Position numbers and translations under genes: made by a program. A stretch of DNA of 64,000 nt from the NCBI RefSeq assembly GCF_024362695.1, contig NC_065420.1, forward strand, positions 2,760,501 to 2,824,500. The letters are read 5' to 3'. The notes under the pieces were generated by a model. That model saw nothing but the letters and a program-made list of their open reading frames with translations. It searched no databases and had not been told where the DNA came from. This document shows positions 61,601 to 63,954 of this stretch, piece by piece. Positions within the stretch are counted from its first letter, which is position 1; each line of letters opens with the position of its first letter. Source of the stretch: Pectinophora gossypiella (lineage: Eukaryota; Arthropoda; Insecta; Lepidoptera; Gelechiidae).

Positions 61601-63747
61601 TACCGCGTTTAAATCAGGGATATGAGACTCCCGATTTTTCGGCACTATTGCAAGTGCCATGATCACGGGATGACATCATATCCCTGATTTAAACGCGGTA
61701 AGAATCCGTTATTATGTGTTTTAATAATGATAATAACCGCGTAAACTTAAAACAAACTTAAAGCAATAGTATTTGTTTGTGGGCCCAGTTTAAACAGTTT
61801 ATCAGTGTACCTACTAGGCACACAGGCTGAAACAGTGTGATAGGTAATTATTTATTTTATTTTCATCAAAGAGCTGACAGCTTCAATTACAAATAAATAC
61901 AAAAGTAGTTAGCAGAAGGCCAATTACAGGCTTCCATATATAAAAGTGAAAAACGTATAAAAGTATAAGAGAAATGTGGTGTAAAAGACGTATAGGGATT
62001 AGTAGTATAATGATTGATTGAGAAGGGAATGTTAAGGTTGGTTTGGACACGCAGATAGGATGAAGGAGGAGCGAAACGGATTACAAAAACAGTACATAAA
62101 GCGAAGGTTGATGGTAGGGCTGGCAAAGGACAACCTAGAAGGACGTATATTGACCAAATTGGAGATGTTCTTCGAAAAGGTTTAGTACGATCTACTCTGA
62201 ACCGGCGTGCGTGTATGAAACGATTGATGAATGTGGAGGAAGCAAGTCTTGCTTACTTCTCTTAGAGAAGTGTGTCAGGATCGAAGCAAATGGAATTCCA
62301 TAGTCTCTGCTTATCCCGCTGGGGAATAGGCGTGCGTTTATGTATGTATGTATGTATGTGTACTAGGCTTCTGCACAAATCGTTGGATCCTGGGGCCTTA
62401 GCAATCGACACTGACAGGGTCTTATTTTATTTCTTTCTTCTCATGTAACGTGCATTGTACCTGTGTTTCAATCCTCAGAAACAGGGGTTTCAGAATTATT
62501 ATTTTTTACCTTTGATAGGTTTGCTCTTGGCCCCACACTTACCCAAAGGCATTGATGAGGCCTAAGATGGAGCGTGCTCGCCTAGAAGGACGAAGACGGA
62601 CGGACGGAGTAGTAGACGTAACGTCTTCTACAAAATTCATACACACCATTTCACATACGCTACAATATATCTCGCAAAGAACCACGGGTCCCATCTTTCA
62701 TATAGCATAATCAGTGCCACGCGCTTCAGAACAAAACACCTTTAAAGCGCTTGCCCACTGTGGGTTAACGAAGAAATTATACACCCTTGAAGATCCCGGA
62801 TATCTTCTTGAGCACGCAGGAAGGTCTGCACCCTTTAAACATCTAATCCTTGCCAGGATATAAACCAACCTGTAACAATGGACAGAAGAGTAGACTTCCC
62901 AGCACCGTTGACTCCCAACAACACAGTGATCTCTCCTTTATGGATTTCCAGATCTACGTTTTCTACAGCATGACAATCGGGCTCGTTGAAGTTTCGGAAT
63001 ATCTGCAACCAACCCAACAACTACTGGTCTTTATTCTCGCATTCAGGGTTGTTGATCCAAGAGGATTAGAACACGGAGCCAAACAAGAGTTTGCTGGTAA
63101 AAGCCTCCTTACTAAATATCCGGTCTTTGTATTGACGTGACTCAAAAGGCCGGAGGCGGAGTCGCTTAGTTGGCATTAATTACTTGACCAGGCAAAAGGG
63201 GAGCGCCGGAGGCTGACTCACTTCACGTACCAATAACGCAGCATTACTCCGTGGCTATATATCTTCACGTTATTGGTAAATGACATTGTAGTGCCACGAG
63301 ATCGAATCTCGGTTATGTCTTTAAACCACTGAACTCGACTTTATGGATTTGAATTCATTGTTGCATCATAGATGATTGATATCACGTGGTTTTCAGAGTC
63401 AGTAGGCTCGTCCCCTATTACCTACATACATGGAACTTCGACACAGCTGGCGAGGAGCTGTACTTATATTATAATCCTGGGGTTTATGAGGCTTGAGGAT
63501 ACAGGCATGAAGTTATGTAGATTATTATACTCACTTTAATAAGTGTTTATGTAACATCCGGTTCCTGTGAGCCACGTTTTACCTTTGTAACTCCGGCAAT
63601 TTTTATTGCGATCCGCGTACCCGCTGGTTGTGCTTCGAAAAATCTATTGTCCTTTTGTACATTCTGTCCTTCGGCCGTTACGTGGAAGTTCACGCCTTTA
63701 ACTTGTTTCTTACGAATCTTCTTCTTTACAACGAACCAATATTTTCG
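38047..63747 (-). CDS. ABC transporter subfamily A (ABCA-like), 23 exons, 5' end outside window
   Basis: This is a multi-exon gene read right to left; joining the 23 exons listed separately gives 1,227 codons and a TGA with matching phase at every junction. ABCA proteins are integral membrane transporters, usually for lipids, built as TMD1-NBD1-TMD2-NBD2 in one chain of about 1,600-1,900 residues, so TMD1 is missing here. Numbered from the first visible residue: NBD1 about 45-290 (Walker A GVNGAGKST 85-93, CPQ Q-loop, Walker B LDE 205-207), TMD2 about 395-800 with a large extracellular loop, NBD2 about 850-1110 (GRNGAGKST 890-898, LDE 1011-1013), then a C-terminal domain. Both NBDs deviate at the signature and H-loop, and NBD2 also at the Q-loop. 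Family assignment rests on motif order and the conserved layout; the substrate and the exact orthologue are unknown. No promoter is visible because the 5' end lies to the right. Confidence 0.93.
38345..38367. repeat. Poly(A) run (T tract on the ABCA strand)
   Basis: About 22 adenines, 38 nt upstream of the last ABCA exon in transcription direction. Confidence 0.9.
38435..38767 (+). mobile_element. SINE family A, full length, 12-bp TSD
   Basis: The TSD ATTATATTACCA stands at 38423-38434 and 38768-38779. The head TGTGGTCCAGTGGTCGAGCG and B box GGGGTTCGAAGTCC are clear. Best reference copy of the family. Confidence 0.92.
39098..39168. repeat. 13-bp tandem repeat, about 5-6 units
   Basis: Unit CTTACTAAGAGTG repeated without change, then decaying to CTTACAAAGGG. 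Confidence 0.92.
39827..39948 (-). CDS. ABCA exon 22: C-terminal domain
   Basis: The exon is 122 bp, phase 1 to 0, acceptor attacag and donor ATA|GTAAGT. It encodes a mostly helical, charged segment (SLLKREFLEMFETSILIDEH) of the C-terminal regulatory domain. Confidence 0.86.
40228..40450 (-). mobile_element. Retroposon families I (end) and H
   Basis: ATTAATGCCATCTGCGGCAA (I end, plus orientation) abuts a reverse H block, GTACACGCGCATCTGTGTGT ... GGGGGTGAGGTAAACATAGC. Confidence 0.65.
40522..40685 (-). CDS. ABCA exon 21: end of NBD2
   Basis: The exon is 164 bp, phase 2 to 1, acceptor attatag and donor ACTG|GTATGC. It encodes MDWTQIDYICDRLAIIDKGE and SGYTATLKLKVDE, matching the D-loop to C-terminal part of ABCA NBD2. 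No histidine stands at the H-loop position (junction sequence AEERSMDW). Confidence 0.92.
41184..41394 (-). CDS. ABCA exon 20: NBD2 signature and Walker B
   Basis: The exon is 211 bp, phase 1 to 2, acceptor tcctcag and donor AAAG|GTAATC. It encodes GLTTHAHQLFSSYSSGCSHR (altered signature YSSGC for YSGGN) and VLLDEPCGSVDPHTR (Walker B with glutamate). The intron before it holds the 4.5-kb LINE. Confidence 0.94.
41570..41870. other. AT-rich intron sequence, possible LINE 3' end reversed
   Basis: TTTATTTATTTATTTTATTT at 41581 could be a reversed A/T tail. The rest is unrecognised. Confidence 0.35.
41872..42040 (+). pseudogene. LINE C-terminal fragment
   Basis: AACATCATAGAAGGAAAAAT, AAACAAATAAAAGAGAAGGT (KQIKEKVQVVSYQEVKDF) and CCACCGACAAGAGCGCAGCT, related to 5130-5310. 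Frame is broken upstream. Confidence 0.65.
42432..43631 (+). CDS. LINE ORF1: PHD-like zinc-finger nucleic-acid-binding protein
   Basis: The protein has 399 residues from the first ATG (an in-frame GTG lies 57 bases upstream). Its N-terminus carries CSAC (7-10), CCRC, FDLICAG and WKCPKCR, which is the spacing of a C4HC3 PHD finger; the usual histidine in the H-x-x-C pair is aspartate. A charged middle with EEQETEVQHEPEVQQEPE and basic stretches follows. The C-terminal third (KKYLHVWSLHPDTTVEAVRS to ARFSEW) looks like the RRM-like fold seen in many LINE ORF1 proteins. Such proteins coat the element RNA and act as chaperones. The end overlaps ORF2 by 62 bases in another frame. Homology is by motif only. 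Confidence 0.85.
   Translation: MAAPGYCSACNTQFSRRKEYMQCCRCNLQFDLICAGINENIFYKVMSFEKKAEWKCPKCRGKQPRDYGCGSLDTPTRQVLNPAIIVNESLIDLEDEAVSNVTLRNNRRRFEERREEQETEVQHEPEVQQEPEGVNPVTKACICGGLNGENIKNIIRQEMNSVLQYYLETFLKDKFSKMESKIDSLKENIVSSCLEKTNRKLSEKATKPLVSTVMPPADKLNKNCPTKKGPITKITRTPEPTVTTTNRKDKSPALTYAEKVSVDKPTASIQSAPGHREKQDDDWVTVKNRKRPKVMKGGNVTINSLKAVENKKYLHVWSLHPDTTVEAVRSHVASVVGEGQDIFKVEKITPKTKREYSSFRIGIAESLFEKINNSEVWPAHARFSEWLWFRTSQKASEHN
43570..46518 (+). CDS. LINE ORF2: endonuclease-reverse transcriptase
   Basis: The protein has 982 residues. The apurinic-type endonuclease runs from about 26 to 245: YYQNVRGL (N33), MTESGL (E60), RDDGRKLGG, YIPPG, LLADLNLYS and a late QHPALNI holding the catalytic histidine. 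Reverse transcriptase runs from about 470 to 745: IPKGSAKSNVSGYRPVAVLS, QHGFRPGRSTDSNLQEF, YLDFMKAFDS (first aspartate D613), GVSQGSNLGPLEF and LLFADDLKLYL (D702-D703). A C-terminal region follows with RSRLESGSMNWSPYEAKYK. All catalytic residues I can check are present and there is no stop, so it may be recently active. The methionine at 43570 lies inside ORF1; translation may reinitiate or start further down. Confidence 0.93.
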   Translation: MLALANGCGFVPHKRPRNIINNNVSELSVYYQNVRGLRTKLKQVYTNILEADYDLIVMTESGLNKSVHDGELIPQGYTIIRCDRDDGRKLGGVLAIAKPGLDIDVVPLPTGTDLHSRQFELLCITVHRSNHLLFLCCIGYIPPGADNSEYMYMFHLLETCCVKYKNILLLADLNLYSAHIDTQCYYEYFVTFCEFSQYNYVNNCNNRTLDVVLSTFKEDKITVTEESECLSKKDPQHPALNITVCCNFNSSHRPCQLKGGKIVPSLYPRWNFYKADFESLYSVIANTNWDMVYEATEVDKACSLVYRIFYEILDTHVPRKLNSTLISEYSYPEWYTRDIVEMLKSKAEWHRIYKITHSDLAYDEFAYYRSVVKTKIKEAFNLYQSRKNAQFTEDPRSFWGFISNKRSDRFKPKLMKDGTTLPIEQHAQEYADYFQSIYGEIPPRLDPAAAAQNSTDRGTRVHIGQLTLGEVKTALKKLKPKRSVGPDGIPPFIVKDAWMVLAKPLCHLYNLCLSSGTYPEGWKLSKVTPIPKGSAKSNVSGYRPVAVLSTFAKVMESILCAAIFPQISAHLSEAQHGFRPGRSTDSNLQEFLNYAIEELDSEAGAQVDVAYLDFMKAFDSVDNDILLQKFAMYGFTPRLLKFFSNYLSGRKQYVEYSGFTSDPYNTYTGVSQGSNLGPLEFIIMINDLPDVVGNAKCLLFADDLKLYLAIRQREDGERLQEDIGRVVQWSNHNKLPFNVEKCVVMSCTKAKVPVIHNYDIDGKLIVRVTSICDLGIKMAHDLSFKDHIVDVCAKAFRNLGFVLRESKDFEGTATVRALYNALVRSRLESGSMNWSPYEAKYKSMLEKLQNKFLRYLYLREFGVYPYFPLMYPTLFVMGMVGYYKLEVRRDVALGKYVFKVFRGKLTNITMLESLKIVVPSSRLRRGPRADLFKVPVARTNMLKFSSLTRAIEILNEISHNLDLFTCSLTEFQRVAFELLCRK
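46560..46675 (+). repeat. LINE 3' UTR end with (TAAA)n tail
   Basis: The non-coding end of the LINE closes with about six TAAA/TAAAA units, a typical simple-repeat terminus of Jockey/CR1-type elements. Confidence 0.75.
46676..46893 (+). mobile_element. 3' end of another LINE with (TTTC)n tail
   Basis: A T-rich stretch ends in ATAATAAACGTTTCTTTC and four to five TTTC units directly after the previous LINE tail. It looks like the 3' UTR of a 5'-truncated non-LTR element. No coding part is visible. Confidence 0.5.
47034..47178 (-). CDS. ABCA exon 19: NBD2 Q-loop region
   Basis: The exon is 145 bp, phase 0 to 1, acceptor tctacag and donor ATGG|GTAAGT. It encodes VSSCAADGMDEFLSGYKNLK in the place of the canonical GYCPQ-DAL segment. 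The cysteine is kept but the Q-loop glutamine is alanine (A937). Confidence 0.88.
47245..47410 (+). mobile_element. Helitron-like fragment
   Basis: TTCGCTAAAACTCGAGAACA and GCTGAACCGATTTGGCTAAT are shared with 39500-39530. Confidence 0.5.
47440..47582 (+). mobile_element. SINE family C, diverged fragment
   Basis: AGGTATGTGACCTAATCTGT, ACGGACAGGCAGAAGTTACT and AACTGTCAAATCTT. Confidence 0.55.
47846..48004 (+). pseudogene. LINE ORF tail fragment
   Basis: The frame reads ISELGRRLREKTGDSRSGSF and LAIAIQRGNAASVMGTFAPG to a TAA. I recall LGRR...ATG...L-x-QR-x-x-x-AIQRGNAASV as the end of lepidopteran LINE polyproteins. No upstream coding part is present. Confidence 0.5.
48060..48091. repeat. (AT)n microsatellite
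   Basis: About 12 AT units, beginning 15 nt beyond the exon 18 donor. Confidence 0.9.
48106..48239 (-). CDS. ABCA exon 18: NBD2 Walker A
   Basis: The exon is 134 bp, phase 1 to 0, acceptor gatttcag and donor CAG|GTAATA. It encodes CLGIFGRNGAGKSTTLGMVS with an intact Walker A (890-898). Confidence 0.94.
48280..48565 (+). mobile_element. SINE head remnant and SINE family B 3' part
   Basis: A B box GGGTTCGGTTCCCGACGGGG at 48291-48310, then at 48395-48560 the family B end (CACCTCCACCAACCCGCAGT, GTGCCCAGCAGTGGGACGTA TATAGGCTG). Confidence 0.7.
48800..48960 (+). mobile_element. SINE family C fragment with local inversion
   Basis: CAGACAGTCGCTTCTGTAAA, then CAGATCTGTCATTTGACAGATCTG (a perfect palindrome, 48838-48861), GTAAGTGGACCCTG. 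Confidence 0.5.
48961..49100 (-). mobile_element. LINE family D 3' end
   Basis: CATACATAAACTCACCCCTA, GCTTCGATCTTGACACACTT, TCATCAATCGCTTCATACAC. Confidence 0.65.
49180..49293 (-). CDS. ABCA exon 17: start of NBD2
   Basis: The exon is 114 bp, phase 1 to 1, acceptor atttcag and donor AAAG|GTAAGA. It encodes VRQRDPTVILADDLHRVF and AVRGISLAVQKG, the first strands of NBD2 preceding Walker A. Confidence 0.92.
49310..49360 (-). mobile_element. LINE family D short end
   Basis: CATACATACATACATAAACT and CCCATCGGGGTAAGTGGAG. Confidence 0.5.
49414..49434 (-). CDS. ABCA exon 16: 21-bp microexon
   Basis: The exon is 21 bp, phase 1 to 1, acceptor tgttacag and donor GAAG|GTAAGG. It adds DDILQRE, the position of the family D-V-x-x-E-R motif before NBD2. 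Its phase fits both neighbours. It could be skipped without a frameshift. Confidence 0.75.
49473..49716 (-). mobile_element. Retroposon family I, best copy
   Basis: TTTTTTTGACGTGACTTATT (poly(A) tail on minus), TTGCCGCAGATGGCATTAAC, GGCCTGAGGGTGCCCAGTTG, GTGGGTCGATAGCGATAAGC. Confidence 0.75.
49930..50289 (+). pseudogene. RTE-type LINE, C-terminal fragment and 3' end
   Basis: The frame 49957-50280 reads MLGISLLDRIRNEEIRRRTK, WQWAGHIARRTDGRWGGRVL, GRPATRWTDDLVKVAGSRWM, and ends AQQWASYG-stop. This is the well-known C-terminus of insect RTE-like endonuclease-reverse transcriptases. It closes with GCCCAGCAGTGGGCGTCGTA CGGCTGATGATGATGA. 5'-truncated. Confidence 0.88.
50334..50474. mobile_element. 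MITE family G
   Basis: CGGTCACGAG ... CTCATGACTG, TA on both sides. Confidence 0.87.
50513..50960. mobile_element. MITE family E, fragmented
   Basis: CAGAGTGTTAGTGATACCGT at 50517 and an arm pair at 50795-50955 (GGGAATGATTCAGCTAATTA; GGAAAATTCCACTTGATATT). The part between is GC-richer and unrecognised. Confidence 0.6.
50990..51297 (+). mobile_element. SINE family A, full length
   Basis: CGGCCTCCGTGGTCCAGTAG, GTCCCGGGTTCAAATCCCCT (B box), CCTCACAACCCACACGATAG. Confidence 0.85.
51441..51549 (-). CDS. ABCA exon 15: TMD2-NBD2 linker
   Basis: The exon is 109 bp, phase 0 to 1, acceptor tatacag and donor GAGT|GTTAGT. It encodes a basic linker (NVWSRIVNYMYKAPAKR...). The donor is imperfect but is the only GT giving phase 1, needed for the following microexon; GTAAAG and GTAAGA sites upstream would give phase 0. 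Confidence 0.78.
51655..51745. mobile_element. MITE family F fragment
   Basis: GTGCAATTTGACCTTTGCGA and TGCTTCCTTAGACGAATTGC. Confidence 0.55.
51825..52135 (-). mobile_element. Widespread lepidopteran repeat (AACCCCCGAC type)
   Basis: AAAAAACCCCCGACCAGAAG, GACCTTCAAGACCTAAACCG, ACCAAACATAGCTAAGAACA and CACAGACACGTCAAACTTCC. I recognise the wording as common intronic repeat DNA of Lepidoptera; its class and orientation are not settled. Confidence 0.5.
52187..52293 (-). CDS. ABCA exon 14: last TMD2 helix
   Basis: The exon is 107 bp, phase 1 to 0, acceptor atttcag and donor TGG|GTGAGT. It encodes DNIWSVGLFVIVMLIADCIF, the final transmembrane helix, ending in YW just before the cytosolic linker. 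Confidence 0.9.
52380..52500. mobile_element. MITE family J fragment
   Basis: CCAACTAATTTTATTTTAAT and CCGCCGAAACGGAAAGGGAC. Confidence 0.65.
52588..52642. repeat. (GT)n microsatellite
   Basis: ACACACACGCG followed by about 16 GT units and GAGTGAGTGA. Confidence 0.92.
52643..52968. mobile_element. MITE family E, one copy and an extra arm
   Basis: GTGGAATTTTCCGTCGCAAA ... GGAAAATTCCACTTTATATT ... GATGTCGCTTACACCCCGTA; then a second arm 52845-52965 ending ACGATGTCACTAACACTCTA. Confidence 0.7.
53017..53250 (-). CDS. ABCA exon 13: TMD2 helices and loop
   Basis: The exon is 234 bp, phase 1 to 1, acceptor ttttcag and donor TGTG|GTGAGT. It encodes FVLPLLLTTLHELSNANVIT, a second hydrophobic stretch with LNPIFGFANGMYYAAY, and a cysteine-containing loop (CRANFHLCPNF). 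Confidence 0.92.
53376..53625. mobile_element. MITE family F with a nested MITE M piece
   Basis: ATATGGCCACATCTAAGAAA ... CTTAGATGAATTG, then an insertion with CGCGGTTAGACTC and GAGTCTCATATCCCC (about 53505-53580), then TTAGATGAATTGCTTTGATA and GGCCATTTTAACCCCCCTA. TTAGATGAATTG is duplicated around the insertion. Confidence 0.7.
53632..54112. mobile_element. MITE family J, full copy plus a half copy
   Basis: GGTGTTAATTCCTGCAGATG ... AATCTATAGGAATTAGCACC (to 53998), then GTGATTCCTGTAGACACCAT ... TATCCTCCGAAAAGGAAA. Confidence 0.75.
54189..54305 (-). CDS. ABCA exon 12: TMD2 helices
   Basis: The exon is 117 bp, phase 1 to 1, acceptor gttgcag and donor ATAG|GTTATG. It encodes IFIFILMIIFGPTFLIFSYV, two short hydrophobic stretches characteristic of the ABCA re-entrant region, followed by a charged segment. 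Confidence 0.9.
54350..54560 (+). repeat. Dispersed repeat family O
   Basis: CTCTGTAAAAAAGTGTCCGC, GACACTGAACAACCGATATT and ACTTAATGTATACGTATTTA, parallel to 33530-33760. Confidence 0.5.
54629..54850 (-). CDS. ABCA exon 11: TMD2 helices
   Basis: The exon is 222 bp, phase 1 to 1, acceptor ttttctag and donor CTTA|GTAAGT. It encodes VVPVAPFILLCIEEYYKGVR and then PPYIIWLGKLIPHMCLYTAI. These align with the family pattern of a helix, an E-R-x-K cytosolic turn and YW-x(4)-D. A MITE ends 15 nt from its acceptor. Confidence 0.92.
54866..55079. mobile_element. MITE family E, complete, TA-flanked
   Basis: TA at 54864-54865 and 55080-55081. It begins CAGGGTGTTAGTGACATCGT and ends TACGGTGTCACTAACACCCG, with arms of about 90 bp. 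Best reference copy. Confidence 0.88.
55085..55440. other. No recognised feature
   Basis: Intronic; nothing supported. Confidence 0.4.
55506..55775 (-). CDS. ABCA exon 10: extracellular loop of TMD2
   Basis: The exon is 270 bp, phase 1 to 1, acceptor ttttcag and donor TTTC|GTAAGT. It encodes a soluble loop ending with NLYLCFGWAMWVVF, the start of the next helix. The segment with NRTDIYYTSDPLY matches the usual position of the ABCA loop just before the helix bundle. Confidence 0.9.
55835..56042 (-). mobile_element. Retroposon family I, two pieces
   Basis: TTTTTGACATCACTTATTGT AGATT to GACAAGCGCTGAATGAAG (55840-55955); TTTTGACGTGACTTATTGTA ... GGCATTAACTACTTGGCTGG (55990-56042), which runs into the exon 9 donor side. 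Confidence 0.65.
56084..56297 (-). CDS. ABCA exon 9: first TMD2 helix and extracellular loop
   Basis: The exon is 214 bp, phase 0 to 1, acceptor tctttcag and donor GAAG|GTATTT. It encodes QVLVPFIAFILVTLSSNTYG (transmembrane helix), then the beginning of the large extracellular loop. FILL|QVLVPF across the junction matches the family pattern LLQ-LxP. Confidence 0.9.
56318..56348. mobile_element. MITE family F end
   Basis: GGGGGGTTAAAATGGCCACA TCGAAGCAATT. Confidence 0.6.
56350..56532 (-). pseudogene. Possible decayed duplicate of ABCA exon 9 in intron 8
   Basis: This minus-strand open segment lies between exons 8 and 9. It reads QFIISFITNLFVIIGTFGQA, then K, S-D-D, N-V-T and YH at roughly the same spacing as QVLVPFIAFILVTLSSNTYG...SND...NAT...YH in exon 9. 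Identity is low (about 7 of the first 32 by eye), so common origin is tentative. The nearest acceptor (ctttttag) starts in the wrong phase and would bring a stop within 15 codons. An internal ATG|GTAAGT donor exists. A MITE F fragment abuts its 3' side. Confidence 0.35.
56552..56720. mobile_element. MITE family F half and retroposon I fragment
   Basis: GTTAAAATGGCCACATCGAA ... AAGTGCGCAATGCAAACAAA; then GTCGTCTGAGAAGAAGAATA TTTGAAAGAATTAATCGAG. Confidence 0.65.
56813..56969 (-). CDS. ABCA exon 8: linker and start of TMD2
   Basis: The exon is 157 bp, phase 2 to 0, acceptor attaaag and donor TTG|GTGAGT. It encodes a linker followed by LMKRVFTFVWFHKYQFILL. This resembles the amphipathic lead (LLLKR...R..LLL) into the first helix of TMD2. 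The acceptor lacks a strong pyrimidine tract but is the only one that fits the phase. Confidence 0.85.
57005..57480. repeat. Dispersed inverted repeat V split by SINE B
   Basis: GTCACGGTCATTTTATCGAT, TTATGTCGTTTTGTCGATTA on the left; AATCGATAATTTTATCACGT on the right. Confidence 0.6.
57184..57442 (+). mobile_element. SINE family B, 5'-truncated, 13-bp TSD
   Basis: The TSD ATGTATTGAATCA stands at 57171-57183 and 57443-57455. It starts CTTGTCGAAATCACTTTGTG and ends CAGCAGTGGGACGTATATAG GCTGTTTATGTATGT. Confidence 0.92.
57745..57812 (+). mobile_element. Family S tail fragment
   Basis: GGCTGCCCATTAAGGATTAC and TGGCTTGAGTTTATGCATGT, like the SINE tail at 23680-23728. Confidence 0.5.
58020..58098 (-). 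mobile_element. SINE family R fragment
   Basis: CCGAGCTTTCTGTTAGACAA and TGATATGTGGTGAGCC. Confidence 0.5.
58268..58437. mobile_element. MITE family F, full
   Basis: GGGGGGTTAAAATGCCACAT ... GATGTAGCCTTTTTAACCCCCC; inner CAAATTGC-type motifs are inverted. Confidence 0.8.
58588..58855 (-). CDS. ABCA exon 7: end of NBD1 and regulatory domain
   Basis: The exon is 268 bp, phase 1 to 2, acceptor ccatag and donor TTGAG|GTACTG. It encodes GADFKLSLRTAEG and continues to MEQVFL, the conserved closing motif of the ABCA regulatory region. The acceptor was chosen because it alone keeps SAIGADFKLSL in frame. Confidence 0.9.
59464..59602 (-). CDS. ABCA exon 6: NBD1 H-loop region
   Basis: The exon is 139 bp, phase 0 to 1, acceptor tttccag and donor ATTG|GTAATT. 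It encodes TLLVATTVMREADAIGDRIA. In canonical ABCA proteins this is TTHFMDEAD with the switch histidine. Here the aligned residue is threonine (T238). Confidence 0.92.
59820..60000. repeat. GC-rich segment of unknown origin
   Basis: GGCAGCCCTAGGTCTGAACG, GTGCGACCGCACCGGGCGCC (palindromic) and GAGGGGCGCCACTTTCAGGT. It stands out from the AT-rich intron and is probably a repeat; no second copy is in the window. Confidence 0.4.
60195..60296 (-). CDS. ABCA exon 5: NBD1 Walker B; GC donor
   Basis: The exon has 34 codons, phase 0 to 0. It encodes VLVLDEPTAGMD with the catalytic glutamate E207 present. The acceptor is tttcag. The donor reads CTG|GCAAGT, a GC splice donor with otherwise consensus bases; reading frame and NBD homology continue exactly into the next exon, which supports the non-canonical junction. 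Confidence 0.92.
60337..60545. mobile_element. MITE family J, diverged
   Basis: GGCAAACAGCACCTAATTTT ATTTTACG and CATCCGAGAAGAAAGGAACG; the other end is not recognised. Confidence 0.5.
60585..60892 (+). mobile_element. SINE family A, full length
   Basis: CGGCCTCCATGGTCCAGTGG, GTCCCGTGTTCAAATCC, TTACATGAGTCATGTCAGGG, ACCACCCACACGACCGAAGA. Confidence 0.82.
61002..61121 (-). CDS. ABCA exon 4: NBD1 signature region
   Basis: The exon has 40 codons, phase 0 to 0, acceptor ttccag and donor CAG|GTCATT. It ends with LPTGIRRALQ (residues 182-191), in the place of the ABC signature (LSGGM in typical ABCA proteins). Serine to proline and glycine to threonine are visible changes at the motif. Confidence 0.92.
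61334..61488 (-). CDS. ABCA exon 3: NBD1 Q-loop
   Basis: The exon is 155 bp, phase 1 to 0, acceptor tttaag and donor CAG|GTGAGG. It encodes the helical-domain start with LGYCPQREMTFEYLTVMENI. The CPQ glutamine of the Q-loop is intact in this NBD. Confidence 0.93.
61525..61757. mobile_element. LINE 3' end (reverse) and complete MITE M
   Basis: AAAACTTTATTGCACAAACA at 61531, then M: AAACACATAACGGGATCTTA ... CCTGATTTAAACGCGGTAAG ... GTTATTATGTGTTTTAATAA, a near-perfect inverted pair. Confidence 0.7.
62010..62358 (+). pseudogene. LINE family D, reverse transcriptase C-terminus and 3' end
   Basis: The frame reads VHKAKVDGRAGKGQPRRTYI, DVLRKGLVRSTLNRRACMKR and LMNVEEASLAYFS-stop. It then ends GGGAATAGGCGTGCGTTTAT with (GTAT)n. 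This copy shows that the scattered family D ends are 3' termini of a non-LTR element. Confidence 0.75.
62500..62605 (-). mobile_element. LINE 3'-region fragment, family N
   Basis: TTTGCTCTTGGCCCCACACT ... GCTCGCCTAGAAGGA. Confidence 0.5.
62606..62869. other. No recognised feature
   Basis: Intronic; a GGACGGACGG patch precedes it at 62596. Nothing supported. Confidence 0.4.
62870..63002 (-). CDS. ABCA exon 2: NBD1 Walker A
   Basis: The exon is 133 bp, phase 0 to 1, acceptor ggttgcag and donor ACAG|GTTGGT. It encodes the A-loop region and Walker A GVNGAGKST (residues 85-93), the ATP phosphate-binding loop, in canonical form. Confidence 0.93.
63125..63222 (-). mobile_element. Retroposon family I fragment
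   Basis: TTGACGTGACTCAAAAGGCC and GTTGGCATTAATTACTTGAC. Confidence 0.5.
63280..63540 (+). mobile_element. SINE family Q, near full length
   Basis: The degenerate head TGCCACGAGATCGAATCTCG, then CACTGAACTCGACTTTATGG, TGATATCACGTGGTTTTCAG, CAGCTGGCGAGGAGCTGTAC and the end GATACAGGCATGAAGTTATG. Confidence 0.65.
63583..63747 (-). CDS. ABCA exon 1 of window: linker into NBD1
   Basis: The exon has 55 codons, phase 0 to 0. The acceptor ends tttcag and the donor is AAG|GTAAAA. It encodes RKYWFVVKKK... and the motif FEAQPAGTRIAIKI, which matches the segment just before the first strand of ABCA NBD1. An upstream exon must exist beyond base 64000, because this exon starts in frame without a methionine and lacks TMD1. 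Confidence 0.88.
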
Positions 63748-63954
63748 CTGAAAGAAGGAAGTAACACTTTCAACTCCCACATTAATGTAAGTAACCCCTT
63801 AAAACGTAGAATGATTTTAGTGACATATCTCTCTTCTCTTTCGTACTAAGCTGAATATCTGTAGGCCGAAAGATACATATTATAATGTTGTCTCTTTCAC
63901 GCTAGGCAATGAACTTACTGTATCTTTATCCTGCTGGCATTCTAATCATACTAT

